A stretch of 13,131 nucleotides of DNA from an uncultured Clostridium sp. (GTDB lineage: Bacteria > Bacillota > Clostridia > Lachnospirales > Lachnospiraceae). The stretch spans positions 1 through 13,131 of the forward strand of contig CAMEWU010000045.1 in assembly GCA_945946715.1 (NCBI GenBank), in the 5' to 3' direction. Positions 7,420-13,131 of this stretch are shown piece by piece (the stretch's first letter is position 1; each line of letters starts with the position of its first letter). The position numbers were made by a program, and so were the translations under genes. Under the pieces are notes generated by a model that worked only from the letters and a program-made list of their open reading frames with translations, ran no database searches and had not been told where the DNA came from.

Positions 7420-7961
7420 GGGTTCAGCTTGGCAAAGCGATATAAATCCTGCCACTGATGATTGATTTCAGCAGATTCCTGTTCCAGCCCCTCATATGTA
7501 AAACCTAGAGCCTGAATGACGCGAATGGAAGGAAGATTCGAAGGCATAATGTGAGCTTCTATGCGATGTAATCCATATTCCCGAAACATGATTTCCAGAC
7601 ATTTGGTACAAGCTTCCTGAATATAGCCATGATGCCAATAACGATGGTCCAGTTTATAACCAATAGAAGCTTTCTGCATACAGCCAAATCGAATATCCGA
7701 AAAATTTACTGTTCCGATTATGAAGGAGGGATCTGATTTTAAAAAAAGATAATAACGTAAGCCGTGTTTGGCTTGCATTTCTTTCCATTCCCAATCCATA
7801 ACGGAGGTTTGAAAACCTATGGTATAAAAAGCTTCCGGCCGGGTCAGTTCATAGGGTTCGAAGTATTTCTGGTTTTCTTTATAAAAATTTTGGACTGCCA
7901 GTGCGGAAGCACTGGTAAGACATTGGAGTTGTAAACGGTCTGTTTCACAGGTAAGCTGCAT
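7395..7961 (-). CDS. GNAT family N-acetyltransferase (RimJ/RimL-like)
   Basis: A 188-aa cytoplasmic acetyl-CoA-dependent acetyltransferase; the substrate (a protein N-terminus, a small molecule or an antibiotic) cannot be told. The protein begins with the family-typical ETDRLQLQCLT. The core reads ASIGYKLDHRYWHHGYIQEA (beta4 and the acetyl-CoA pyrophosphate loop), then EYGLHRIEAHIMPSNLPSIRVIQALGFTYEG, the hallmark of the RimJ/RimL subgroup with Asn and Ser before the final helix. The pyrophosphate loop is HHGYIQEA rather than the usual GKGYATEA, still within family variation. AAAGGAA lies about 9 bases before the start. It runs divergently from tadA and its 3' end overlaps the DUF6128 gene by 25 bases. 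Confidence 0.88.
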   Translation of the reverse strand: MQLTCETDRLQLQCLTSASALAVQNFYKENQKYFEPYELTRPEAFYTIGFQTSVMDWEWKEMQAKHGLRYYLFLKSDPSFIIGTVNFSDIRFGCMQKASIGYKLDHRYWHHGYIQEACTKCLEIMFREYGLHRIEAHIMPSNLPSIRVIQALGFTYEGLEQESAEINHQWQDLYRFAKLNPYTSSTIQ

Positions 7962-7966
7962 TCCCG

Positions 7967-8006
7967 GTTGTTCCTTTCTGCGTTTTATTATATAATATTG
8001 TATAAT
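7967..8006. promoter_or_regulatory. Overlapping divergent promoters for tadA and the acetyltransferase gene
   Basis: The AT-rich spacer holds TATAAT at 7991-7996 and again at 8001-8006 on the plus strand, the latter preceded by TTG. TTGTTC at 7967-7972 is 18 bases from the first. On the minus strand TATAAT reads at 7992-7987, facing the acetyltransferase gene. The -10 boxes of the two directions overlap, so the two genes may compete for polymerase. The -35 boxes are weak in both directions. Confidence 0.5.
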
Positions 8007-8029
8007 AATTCAGAAGGGTTCGCAATAGG

Positions 8030-8521
8030 ATGACAGAAGCAGAACGATATATGGGAATGGCAATCCGGCAGGCAAAGAAGGCACTTGTCAGCGGGGATGT
8101 GCCGATTGGATGTATAATTGTATATCAGAATCAGATTATAGCAAGAGGATATAATAAGAGAAATCGAAAGAAAACCACCCTTGCACATGCAGAGTTGGAT
8201 GCGATAGCCAAGGCATCTAAAGTTTTAGGAGACTGGCGATTAGAGGAATGTACCATGTATGTAACTTTAGAACCCTGTCAAATGTGTGCCGGTGCAATTG
8301 TTCAGGCACGAATCCCCAAGGTGGTAATTGGCTGTATGAATCCTAAGGCAGGATGTGCAGGTTCTGTTCTAAATCTATTACAGATGAAGGAGTTTAACCA
8401 CCAGGTAGAGGTAGTGCGGGGGATTCGGGAAGAAGAATGTTCAGAATTGTTATCTTCCTTTTTCAGGGAACTTCGCAGACAGAAGCGGGAAGATAAAGAG
8501 TCGGCAGCATTGACAGAATGA
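8030..8521 (+). CDS. tadA: tRNA-specific adenosine deaminase TadA
   Basis: TadA deaminates adenosine 34 to inosine in the anticodon of tRNA-Arg(ACG), allowing wobble decoding of CGU, CGC and CGA. The 163-aa protein carries the cytidine/deoxycytidylate deaminase zinc site: His53 and Glu55 in LAHAELDAI (zinc ligand and proton shuttle) and Cys83/Cys86 in EPCQMCAGAI. GDVPIGCIIV (about 22-31) and YNKRNRKKTT before the HAE motif are also typical, as is the length. The ATG at 8030 fits the family N-terminus (MTEAERYMGMAIRQAKKA); the nearest ribosome binding site, AGAAGGG at 8013-8019, is rather far upstream. The final codons contain the -35 box of the SRP RNA promoter. tadA next to the SRP RNA gene is a common arrangement in Firmicutes, but the usual dnaX-recR does not follow here. 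Confidence 0.95.
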   Translation: MTEAERYMGMAIRQAKKALVSGDVPIGCIIVYQNQIIARGYNKRNRKKTTLAHAELDAIAKASKVLGDWRLEECTMYVTLEPCQMCAGAIVQARIPKVVIGCMNPKAGCAGSVLNLLQMKEFNHQVEVVRGIREEECSELLSSFFRELRRQKREDKESAALTE

Positions 8522-8538
8522 GAAGTTTTCGCTATACT
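8510..8538 (+). promoter_or_regulatory. Strong sigma-A promoter of the SRP RNA gene
   Basis: A consensus TTGACA (8510-8515), 17-base spacer and TATACT (8533-8538). The -35 box lies inside the last codons of tadA (stop at 8519-8521). The predicted start, about 8545-8547, coincides with the 5' end expected from the RNA's terminal pairing. Confidence 0.9.
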
Positions 8539-8546
8539 GTAAAAAC

Positions 8547-8848
8547 GGTGTGTTTACCAGCCGAAATATGTTATCAAGCTTCTGTGCAACCGGGGAGTTA
8601 GCGGTGCCCTGTACCTGCAATCCGCTATAGCAGGGGCCATGGACTGATTCGGGTTGCTTTTTTATAAAGCCGCCCTTTGTAAGTGGCGTTGAAGTTTGGG
8701 TCTTACGCAATAGATGCCCACGAACCGTGTCAGGTCGGGAACGGAGCAGCACTAAGAGGGAATTTCTATGTGCCGTAAGGGTGCCTGAACTGAGTTAACT
8801 GCAAAGGTAACGTTTATAATGAACCTCTCAACTCAGTCCGCACAGATT
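8547..8848 (+). ncRNA. ffs: Signal recognition particle RNA, large form with Alu domain
   Basis: The RNA scaffold of the signal recognition particle, which binds Ffh and pauses or targets ribosomes making membrane and secreted proteins. At about 300 nt it is the long Gram-positive type. The Alu domain is visible at about 8590-8640 (GGGAGTTAGCGGTGCCCTGT, then AATCCGCTATAGCAGGGG). Helix 5 is closed by GGACTGA (8641-8647) pairing with TCAGTCC (8833-8839), and the ends pair through GTGT (8548-8551) with GCAC (8840-8843). The Ffh-binding domain IV lies near 8728-8753 (GTCAGGTCGGGAACGGAGC), with the AGCAGC side of the symmetric loop and a GGAA tetraloop. The exact 3' end is not certain to within several bases. 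Confidence 0.93.
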
Positions 8849-8873
8849 TTTAATAGAAGATTATAGAATCAGA

Positions 8874-8919
8874 CAGAACAAAACCCTATATTTTTGAAGG
8901 GCGTTTTGTCTGTTTTTTT
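8874..8919 (+). terminator. Intrinsic terminator downstream of the SRP RNA
   Basis: A stem pairs 8874-8887 (CAGAACAAAACCCT, with one bulged A) with 8898-8912 (its complement with a 2-base GC bulge) and is followed by seven T residues at 8913-8919. It lies about 25 bases beyond the expected mature 3' end, so a short trailer would be trimmed. Confidence 0.8.
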
Positions 8920-9089
8920 ATAGTGAATTTTAATATTTTATCAAAAAGAGATAGATTTTTTAATAAAATGATGGTATCATAACCTATAAGGTATTTTTAA
9001 ATTGGGGTAATTAGCAGTTTTGTGTAAGTTGAAAGTTATAGGATAGACAGAATTTATGGAATGTACAGGTATTTAAGGGGTGTAAAATA
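8920..9089 (+). promoter_or_regulatory. AT-rich leader of the HD-domain gene with a possible extended -10
   Basis: No gene is seen in these 170 bases. TGG-TATCAT at 8972-8980 is an extended -10 candidate with only a poor -35 partner (TAGATT, 8952-8957). A short imperfect palindrome, ACCT-ATA-AGGT at 8982-8992, sits at the expected transcription start. A second candidate is TTGAAA at 9029-9034 with TTTATG at 9053-9058. AAGGGGTG, about 9 bases before the ATG at 9090, is a good ribosome binding site. Confidence 0.35.
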
Positions 9090-9680
9090 ATGGACTACAC
9101 AAAAGTAATTGAATTTGTGAAAGAAATGACAGCGCAAAATGGACGACCGGACAATTATTCATTTCGTAGCCGTTATGAACATATTATGCGAGTATACCGT
9201 TGGGCAATTAAGCTTCAGGCAAAAGAAGGCGGCGATTTGGAAATTATTGCATTAGCCGCATTGCTTCACGATGTAGGATGGGATGAGAACCGGCCACATT
9301 GGGAAGTGAGTGCAGAGATTGCTGTAGAGTATTTAGTGGAACAGGAATTTGATGAAACTAAAATTGGTAGAATTGGGGATATTATTTTGCGGCATAGTGA
9401 CAAAGATACGAAAGAGGATTTATCACTGGAATGTCGAATTGTAATGGATGCAGATTTGTTAGATGAGGTTGGTGCCATGAGTGTATTATGGGATTCCATG
9501 GCAACGGCATGTGAGGATGAAGCAAGTTATAAAAAAGCATATTACCGTATCAAGAATTATTATCGTATTAATCAACCGAAGATACGGCGTTGCAAGACAA
9601 CGGCAGGCCGATTGGAATATGCGAAACGGATGAAGTGTATCGGAGAGTTTTTAAGCGAATTAGAACGAGAATTATTTTAG
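9090..9680 (+). CDS. HD-domain protein (predicted metal-dependent phosphohydrolase)
   Basis: A 196-aa cytoplasmic protein with the HD superfamily metal site: His31 (YEHIMRVYRWA), His60-Asp61 (LLHDVGWDE), His102 (LRHSDKD) and Asp122 (MDADLLDEVGA). HD enzymes of this small uncharacterised type hydrolyse phosphate esters, often of nucleotides; the substrate is unknown. The residue order H...HD...H...D is complete, so an active enzyme is likely. The C-terminal third is helical and basic (YRIKNYYRINQPKIRRCKTTAGRLEYA). It stands alone: the SRP RNA terminator lies upstream and a strong terminator directly downstream, so it is probably not co-transcribed with the VTC operon except by read-through. 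Confidence 0.85.
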   Translation: MDYTKVIEFVKEMTAQNGRPDNYSFRSRYEHIMRVYRWAIKLQAKEGGDLEIIALAALLHDVGWDENRPHWEVSAEIAVEYLVEQEFDETKIGRIGDIILRHSDKDTKEDLSLECRIVMDADLLDEVGAMSVLWDSMATACEDEASYKKAYYRIKNYYRINQPKIRRCKTTAGRLEYAKRMKCIGEFLSELERELF

Positions 9681-9691
9681 AAATGATTAGG

Positions 9692-9732
9692 AACACAGGG
9701 TACAGTCTTTTGACTGTACCCTGTGTTTTTTT
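9692..9732 (+). terminator. Strong intrinsic terminator after the HD-domain gene
   Basis: A 16-bp perfect stem, AACACAGGGTACAGTC (9692-9707) and its exact complement (9712-9727), with a TTTT loop and T residues continuing to 9732. It lies 11 bases after the HD gene stop. Its T-run runs into the first of the 11-bp direct repeats before the VTC gene. Confidence 0.93.
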
Positions 9733-9758
9733 CACACTTTTTTCAAAGTCTGTTCACA
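9731..9758 (+). promoter_or_regulatory. Three 11-bp-spaced direct repeats resembling a PhoP/PhoB box
   Basis: TTCACA (9731-9736), TTCAAA (9742-9747) and TTCACA (9753-9758) are each separated by 5 bases, so they recur on one face of the helix with an 11-bp period. Known PhoP/PhoB-type response regulators bind direct repeats of TTAACA- or TTCACA-like hexamers at this spacing, in place of or next to a -35 box. No strong -10 follows; the best candidates are TAGGTA (9775-9780) and TAAATT (9779-9784). Regulation by phosphate is inferred from the pattern and the gene it precedes. Confidence 0.5.
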
Positions 9759-9815
9759 GAATAAATGTAAAAAATAGGTAAATTCTTGCTAAACAATCAT
9801 TTAGGAGGTGAACCC

Positions 9816-10571
9816 ATGGGGACAGAAGAACATATCTTTAAGCGGTATGAAGTGAAATATCTTTTAAGTGGTGAACAATATCAGGAATTAAGACAACGAA
9901 TAGATGGACATTTAATAGAAGATACCTATGGCGAAACAGAAATCTGCAATTGTTATTATGACACACCGGATTTTCGGTTGATTCGAAACTCCATGGAAAA
10001 GACTGCATATAAAGAAAAGCTTCGATTAAGGAGTTATGGTGTGCCGGACAGCGAAGAAGCACAAGTATTTCTGGAACTGAAAAAGAAGTTCCAAGGCGTT
10101 GTATATAAGCGCAGGGAGAATCTGACAGTCCATGAGGCAGATGCTTATCTGAAAAATCACATGAAACCGGAAAAAGAAAGTCAGATTTTGAAAGAGATTG
10201 ACTGGGTATTACAGTATTATCAAAATCTGCAACCTGCCATGTATCTGGCATATCGTCGGATTGCAATGTTTGAAAAAACTGCAGAGGAAGATGGACAGAT
10301 AAAAAGCCATAACGGAAATCAGGATTTAAGAGTTACTTTTGACTGGGATATTCGATGGCGTACAGAGGAGATAGAACTTCAAAAGGGGATATATGGTCAA
10401 GAACTGCTTCTGTCCGGACAAAGGATTATGGAAGTAAAGACACCCAATGCCATGCCTAAATGGTTTGCAGATATACTGGATGGAATGGAACTGTATCCCT
10501 GTTCATTTTCAAAGTATGGCAAAGCATACCAGCAGTGGAAGCAGATATCAATGATAAAGAATATAGCATAA
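9816..10571 (+). CDS. VTC-domain protein, polyphosphate polymerase-like
   Basis: A 251-aa protein of the VTC domain family, related to the catalytic tunnel domain of the yeast vacuolar transporter chaperone Vtc4, which makes polyphosphate from ATP. The start is the ATG at 9816, with a perfect AGGAGGTG at 9803-9810. The domain fills the whole protein. Basic and acidic residues that line the tunnel in this family are visible: FKRYEVKYLL (8-17), KLRLRSY (68-74), ELKKKFQGVVYKRR (87-100), AYRRIAMF (145-152), LRVTFDWDIR (171-180), IMEVKTP (204-210, likely metal-binding Glu206) and SFSKYGKAY (230-238). There is no SPX domain or membrane segment, so membrane attachment would come from a partner. It is first in a tight operon with a DUF4956 membrane protein and a surface lipoprotein. 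Actual polymer and direction of reaction are not known for this type. Confidence 0.88.
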   Translation: MGTEEHIFKRYEVKYLLSGEQYQELRQRIDGHLIEDTYGETEICNCYYDTPDFRLIRNSMEKTAYKEKLRLRSYGVPDSEEAQVFLELKKKFQGVVYKRRENLTVHEADAYLKNHMKPEKESQILKEIDWVLQYYQNLQPAMYLAYRRIAMFEKTAEEDGQIKSHNGNQDLRVTFDWDIRWRTEEIELQKGIYGQELLLSGQRIMEVKTPNAMPKWFADILDGMELYPCSFSKYGKAYQQWKQISMIKNIA

Positions 10572-10583
10572 AGGAGAAGGAAT

Positions 10584-11282
10584 ATGAATCAGATGATGGA
10601 ATCTATTTTTACAGAAACAACAACCGGAACCGGTACAGTAACTGCAGGTATGTTTTTCCTTTGTATGGGGGTGTCAGTAGTACTGGGAATTGCAATTGCA
10701 GGATTATATATGTTTCGTAATCAATATACAAAAAGCTTTGTAATAACTCTGGCATTGCTACCGGCAATCGTTCAGATGATTATTATGCTGGTCAATGGTA
10801 ATATCGGAGCAGGAATTGCAGTCATGGGAGCATTTTCACTGGTGAGATTTCGGTCTGCACAAGGTTCCGCACGGGAAATTGGAAGCTTGTTTCTTGCAAT
10901 GGCTGTAGGGCTGGCCATGGGTATGGGGTACATAGGTGTGGCAGTAGCATTTACGGTGTTGATGGGACTTGTAACCGGGATTCTCGAATTGGTAAAATTC
11001 GGAGAAAGACGAAACCCTGAACTGTTATTACGAATTACAATTCCGGAGTCATTGGATTATACACAAGTTTTTGATGAGGTATTCCAAACATTTACAAAAA
11101 GGTGTAAACTGGTTCAGGTGAAAACAACTAATATGGGAAGCCTGTTCAAATTGGAATACCGGTTGACTATGAAAGATATGAATCAGGAAAAGGCAATGCT
11201 GGATGAATTGAGATGCCGAAATGGAAATCTGGAGATTCTATGCAGCTATGGTGATTGTAATACGGAAAGCCGGGTATTATAG
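10584..11282 (+). CDS. DUF4956 membrane protein
   Basis: A 232-aa membrane protein of a family often encoded beside VTC-domain genes in Firmicutes. Four hydrophobic segments are visible: about 20-44, 51-70, 74-86 and 99-137 (the last long enough for two spans, with a GMGYIG break). The signature GAFSLVRFRSAQGSAREIG at 82-100, between membrane segments, is the most conserved part of the family. The last 90 residues are soluble (RRNPELLLRITIP, then VQVKTTNMGSLFKLEYRLTMKD) and look like a small alpha/beta domain, probably cytoplasmic. Function is unknown; the pairing suggests it anchors the VTC enzyme or handles its product at the membrane. AAAGGAG lies just before the ATG, and 12 bases separate it from the VTC stop. 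Confidence 0.85.
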   Translation: MNQMMESIFTETTTGTGTVTAGMFFLCMGVSVVLGIAIAGLYMFRNQYTKSFVITLALLPAIVQMIIMLVNGNIGAGIAVMGAFSLVRFRSAQGSAREIGSLFLAMAVGLAMGMGYIGVAVAFTVLMGLVTGILELVKFGERRNPELLLRITIPESLDYTQVFDEVFQTFTKRCKLVQVKTTNMGSLFKLEYRLTMKDMNQEKAMLDELRCRNGNLEILCSYGDCNTESRVL

Positions 11283-11295
11283 AAAGGAGCCAGTT

Positions 11296-12900
11296 ATGAG
11301 ACGAAAAATAACAGCAATAATGATGATAGCAGCCATGTTGATGATGGTATGTACCGGATGTGAAAAAGGAAAGACATCGGTGGGAAATCAAGAAGCAGAG
11401 GAGTCTGATTTAGCAGTAGAAGGAGTTGGAAAGGATGGAATTCAGATTACATTAAAGGATAATAAGATAATGGTAGACAGTTCCCAGGTGACAGTATCAG
11501 AGAATGTTGTTACCATTACTGCATCAGGTACTTATGTTCTAACCGGAAAACTGTCAGATGGCAGAATTGTAGTGGATGCAGGAAAAGAGGATGATGTAGA
11601 ACTGGTGTTGAATGGTGTGGACATTACCTGTAGTAATTATGCACCAATTCAGATTCTACAGGCAGGAGATACAACCATTGAGTTAGCAGAAGAATCTGAA
11701 AATATTTTGACGGATGGAACTGCTTATGAATTAGCAGATGATGAAGATAATACAGATGCAGTAATTTTCAGTAAGGATGACTTGAAACTGGATGGAAAAG
11801 GAACCCTTACTATACATGCTAATTATAAGCATGGAATTGTGTGTAAAGATGATTTGGAAATAAAAGGTGGAATCTATAACATTTATGCTGAGGAAGATGG
11901 CATTAATGCAAATGACAGCATTACTGTGGATGATGGGGTTATTACAATTTCTGCCGGAGACGATGGTATGCACGTAGATGAACAGTTCATTATAAATAAG
12001 GGTGAGATTACTGTTACAGAAAGTTATGAAGGATTGGAAGGTCATTCGGTTATTATCAATAATGGTATAATTAATATTAAGGCCTCAGATGATGGAATTA
12101 ATTCTAATAGTGGAAGTGATTCGGAAGCCGGTAATGAAGAATCGGTACAGAATCCTATGCAGGAAAATATACCTGAAATGCCTCAAGGAGAAGAACCTCA
12201 ATCATCCAAAATGCCGGGAGAAGAAGCTGGTGAGCTTATGCCGGAAATGCAAAGCGAGGAAATCGGTGGAATGACTTCAGAAATGCCGGAAGATAGGGGA
12301 AATGGCGGAAGGATACCGGATATGTCAAATGAAAATAATCGGGGAGCCATGCCTGAGACTTTAGGAGAGGAAGAGAAAATCAGCATGCCGGATCAACCGA
12401 GAGATAGAACCCAGGGAGCTATGGCGGGAACTGGAATGCCGGGTGCTGGCGGACGTGGCATGATGGATACAGATGCAGATTCCCTGATTGAAATTAATGG
12501 CGGTATAATTACAGTGGATGCAGATGGGGATGGTTTGGATTCCAATGGCTATTTAACTGTAAATGGAGGAGAACTCTACATTAGTGGTGCATCTAATGAT
12601 GGAAATAGTGCAATTGACTATGGAATAGAAGCAACCATTAATGGTGGTATTCTGATTGCTACGGGATATAGCGGTATGGCAGAATCATTTAACAGTACAT
12701 CTAAACAGTATTGTCTGCTTCATAAGACTCAGGCAATAGCAGAAGGTGGAACAGAAGTAGTAGTAAAGAACAGTGCAGGTGCAGAATTAATTCGCTGGAC
12801 ACCAGAAAAAGATTTTAACTGTATTTTGGTATCTACTCCCGAAATGGATAGCAATATAGAGTATACTGTAGAATTAGATGGTGTGGAGGATACCATATAG
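11296..12900 (+). CDS. Cthe_2159-like carbohydrate-binding beta-helix lipoprotein
   Basis: A 534-aa exported protein. The start is the ATG at 11296 with GAAAGGAG at 11282-11289; an upstream in-frame ATG at 11221 lies inside DUF4956. The signal peptide ends in VCTGC with the likely lipidated Cys at residue 22; Cys at -3 is unusual for a lipobox. Residues about 45-270 and 390-534 match the Cthe_2159 family (PF14262), calcium-binding parallel beta-helix proteins; the Clostridium thermocellum member binds cellulose and pectin-like polysaccharides. Signature stretches are LSDGRIVVDAG, VELVLNGVDITCSN and LTDGTAYELADDEDNTDAVIFS. They are followed by coil repeats such as EEDGINANDSITV, GDDGMHVDEQFII, SDDGINSNSG and GDGLDSNGYLTVNGG, in which Asp-Asp/Gly turns are likely calcium sites. 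Between two coils sits a Met/Pro/Glu/Gly-rich insert of about 117 residues. It is last in the VTC operon, 13 bases after DUF4956, and abuts a convergent gene without a visible terminator. Confidence 0.85.
   Translation: MRRKITAIMMIAAMLMMVCTGCEKGKTSVGNQEAEESDLAVEGVGKDGIQITLKDNKIMVDSSQVTVSENVVTITASGTYVLTGKLSDGRIVVDAGKEDDVELVLNGVDITCSNYAPIQILQAGDTTIELAEESENILTDGTAYELADDEDNTDAVIFSKDDLKLDGKGTLTIHANYKHGIVCKDDLEIKGGIYNIYAEEDGINANDSITVDDGVITISAGDDGMHVDEQFIINKGEITVTESYEGLEGHSVIINNGIINIKASDDGINSNSGSDSEAGNEESVQNPMQENIPEMPQGEEPQSSKMPGEEAGELMPEMQSEEIGGMTSEMPEDRGNGGRIPDMSNENNRGAMPETLGEEEKISMPDQPRDRTQGAMAGTGMPGAGGRGMMDTDADSLIEINGGIITVDADGDGLDSNGYLTVNGGELYISGASNDGNSAIDYGIEATINGGILIATGYSGMAESFNSTSKQYCLLHKTQAIAEGGTEVVVKNSAGAELIRWTPEKDFNCILVSTPEMDSNIEYTVELDGVEDTI
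12112..12468 (+). repeat. Low-complexity Met-Pro-rich insert in the beta-helix lipoprotein
   Basis: Within the lipoprotein gene, residues about 273-390 form a disordered, Met-, Pro-, Glu- and Gly-rich stretch with 14 Met residues and seven Met-Pro pairs in varied contexts (EMPQ, KMPG, LMPE, EMPE, AMPE, SMPD, GMPG). At the DNA level ATGCCGG recurs at several places, suggesting growth by short duplications. It interrupts the beta-helix coils and probably forms an exposed loop. Confidence 0.75.
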
Positions 12901-13131
12901 TTACAGAATTTGTATGATATTCAGCTCTGGCTCTTTGGATAAATCAATAAATCGGTCCGGAGTATGAATCATAGGTTTTGACGGGGTGTGGTCGTTTAAC
13001 ATAACGATTTCACCCTGTTCCTGATTGGACAGCAAAACGGTTTCATGAAGATAGGTTTGTGCGATTCCTCTTAAAAAGGTCAGTAGGTATTCCGTATCGT
13101 ATTTTTGGTAGCCTTCTGCTTCAAATTGTCG
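12901..13131 (-). CDS. C-terminal end of a probable HD-GYP domain protein (start outside window)
   Basis: Reading the minus strand from the window end, an open frame of 76 codons runs to a TAA at 12903-12901. The visible part includes YLLTFLRGIAQTYLHETV, LLSNQEQGEIVMLNDH and KPMIHTPDRFIDLSKEP, then IIQIL at the end. This resembles the tail after the HD-GYP core in clostridial c-di-GMP phosphodiesterase-type proteins, where a helix is followed by a small 'vxLSNgexGxVv..N...P.v' strand module. The catalytic residues lie outside the window, so activity cannot be judged. The gene converges on the lipoprotein gene with no bases between the two stop codons. The family call is moderate. Confidence 0.6.
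   Translation of the reverse strand, partial: RQFEAEGYQKYDTEYLLTFLRGIAQTYLHETVLLSNQEQGEIVMLNDHTPSKPMIHTPDRFIDLSKEPELNIIQIL

Noticed and set aside
8450..8752. A 100-codon open frame on the minus strand
   Set aside because: It covers the SRP RNA and the end of tadA, has no recognisable protein features, and is a by-product of a structured RNA.
8982..8992. ACCT-ATA-AGGT palindrome upstream of the HD-domain gene as an operator
   Set aside because: Arms of only four bases in an AT-rich leader are expected by chance; mentioned only within the leader entry.
10460..10720. An 86-codon open frame on the plus strand
   Set aside because: It spans the VTC/DUF4956 junction in another frame, with no ribosome binding site; both overlapped genes are well supported.

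Overview
The window looks like chromosomal DNA from a spore-forming member of the Clostridia, most likely a Lachnospiraceae relative. The reasons are an AT-rich genome with AGGAGG-type ribosome binding sites, a CotS-type spore coat protein, a DUF6128 protein, TadA followed by a long SRP RNA with an Alu domain, and a VTC / DUF4956 / Cthe_2159-like lipoprotein operon. The taxonomic call is an inference from gene content. No insertion sequence, phage gene, CRISPR array, tRNA or 16S/23S rRNA was seen.

Layout: (1) 1-369, 3' end of a CotS-family gene. (2) 463-1866, PEGA-domain lipoprotein with its own extended -10 promoter. (3) 1969-3663, GGDEF-EAL protein with a degenerate GGDEF domain and an intact EAL domain, so a probable c-di-GMP phosphodiesterase. 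It shares a bidirectional terminator with (4) 3737-4486 on the minus strand, a small lipoprotein of unknown function. (5) 4657-6322, tatD-rsmA, a housekeeping pair. (6) 6418-7419, DUF6128 protein with a probable TTG start. (7) 7395-7961 on the minus strand, a RimJ/RimL-like acetyltransferase whose 3' end overlaps the previous gene. (8) 8030-8521, tadA, then the SRP RNA at about 8547-8848, whose -35 box lies inside the last tadA codons. (9) 9090-9680, an HD-domain protein closed by a 16-bp perfect terminator hairpin. (10) 9816-12900, a three-gene operon: VTC-domain (polyphosphate polymerase-like) protein, DUF4956 membrane protein and a Cthe_2159-like beta-helix lipoprotein. (11) 12901-13131 on the minus strand, the C-terminal end of a gene resembling HD-GYP proteins, missed by simple start-to-stop searches because its start lies outside the window.

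The part most worth attention is the VTC operon. Three TTCACA-like hexamers spaced exactly 11 bp apart lie between the upstream terminator and the VTC gene, resembling the direct-repeat binding sites of PhoP/PhoB phosphate-response regulators. Together with a polyphosphate-polymerase-type protein, a membrane partner and a surface lipoprotein with a Met-Pro-rich insert, this suggests a phosphate-responsive envelope system. That link is inference. The window also holds one clear and one probable c-di-GMP-degrading enzyme, at 1969-3663 and 12901-13131.
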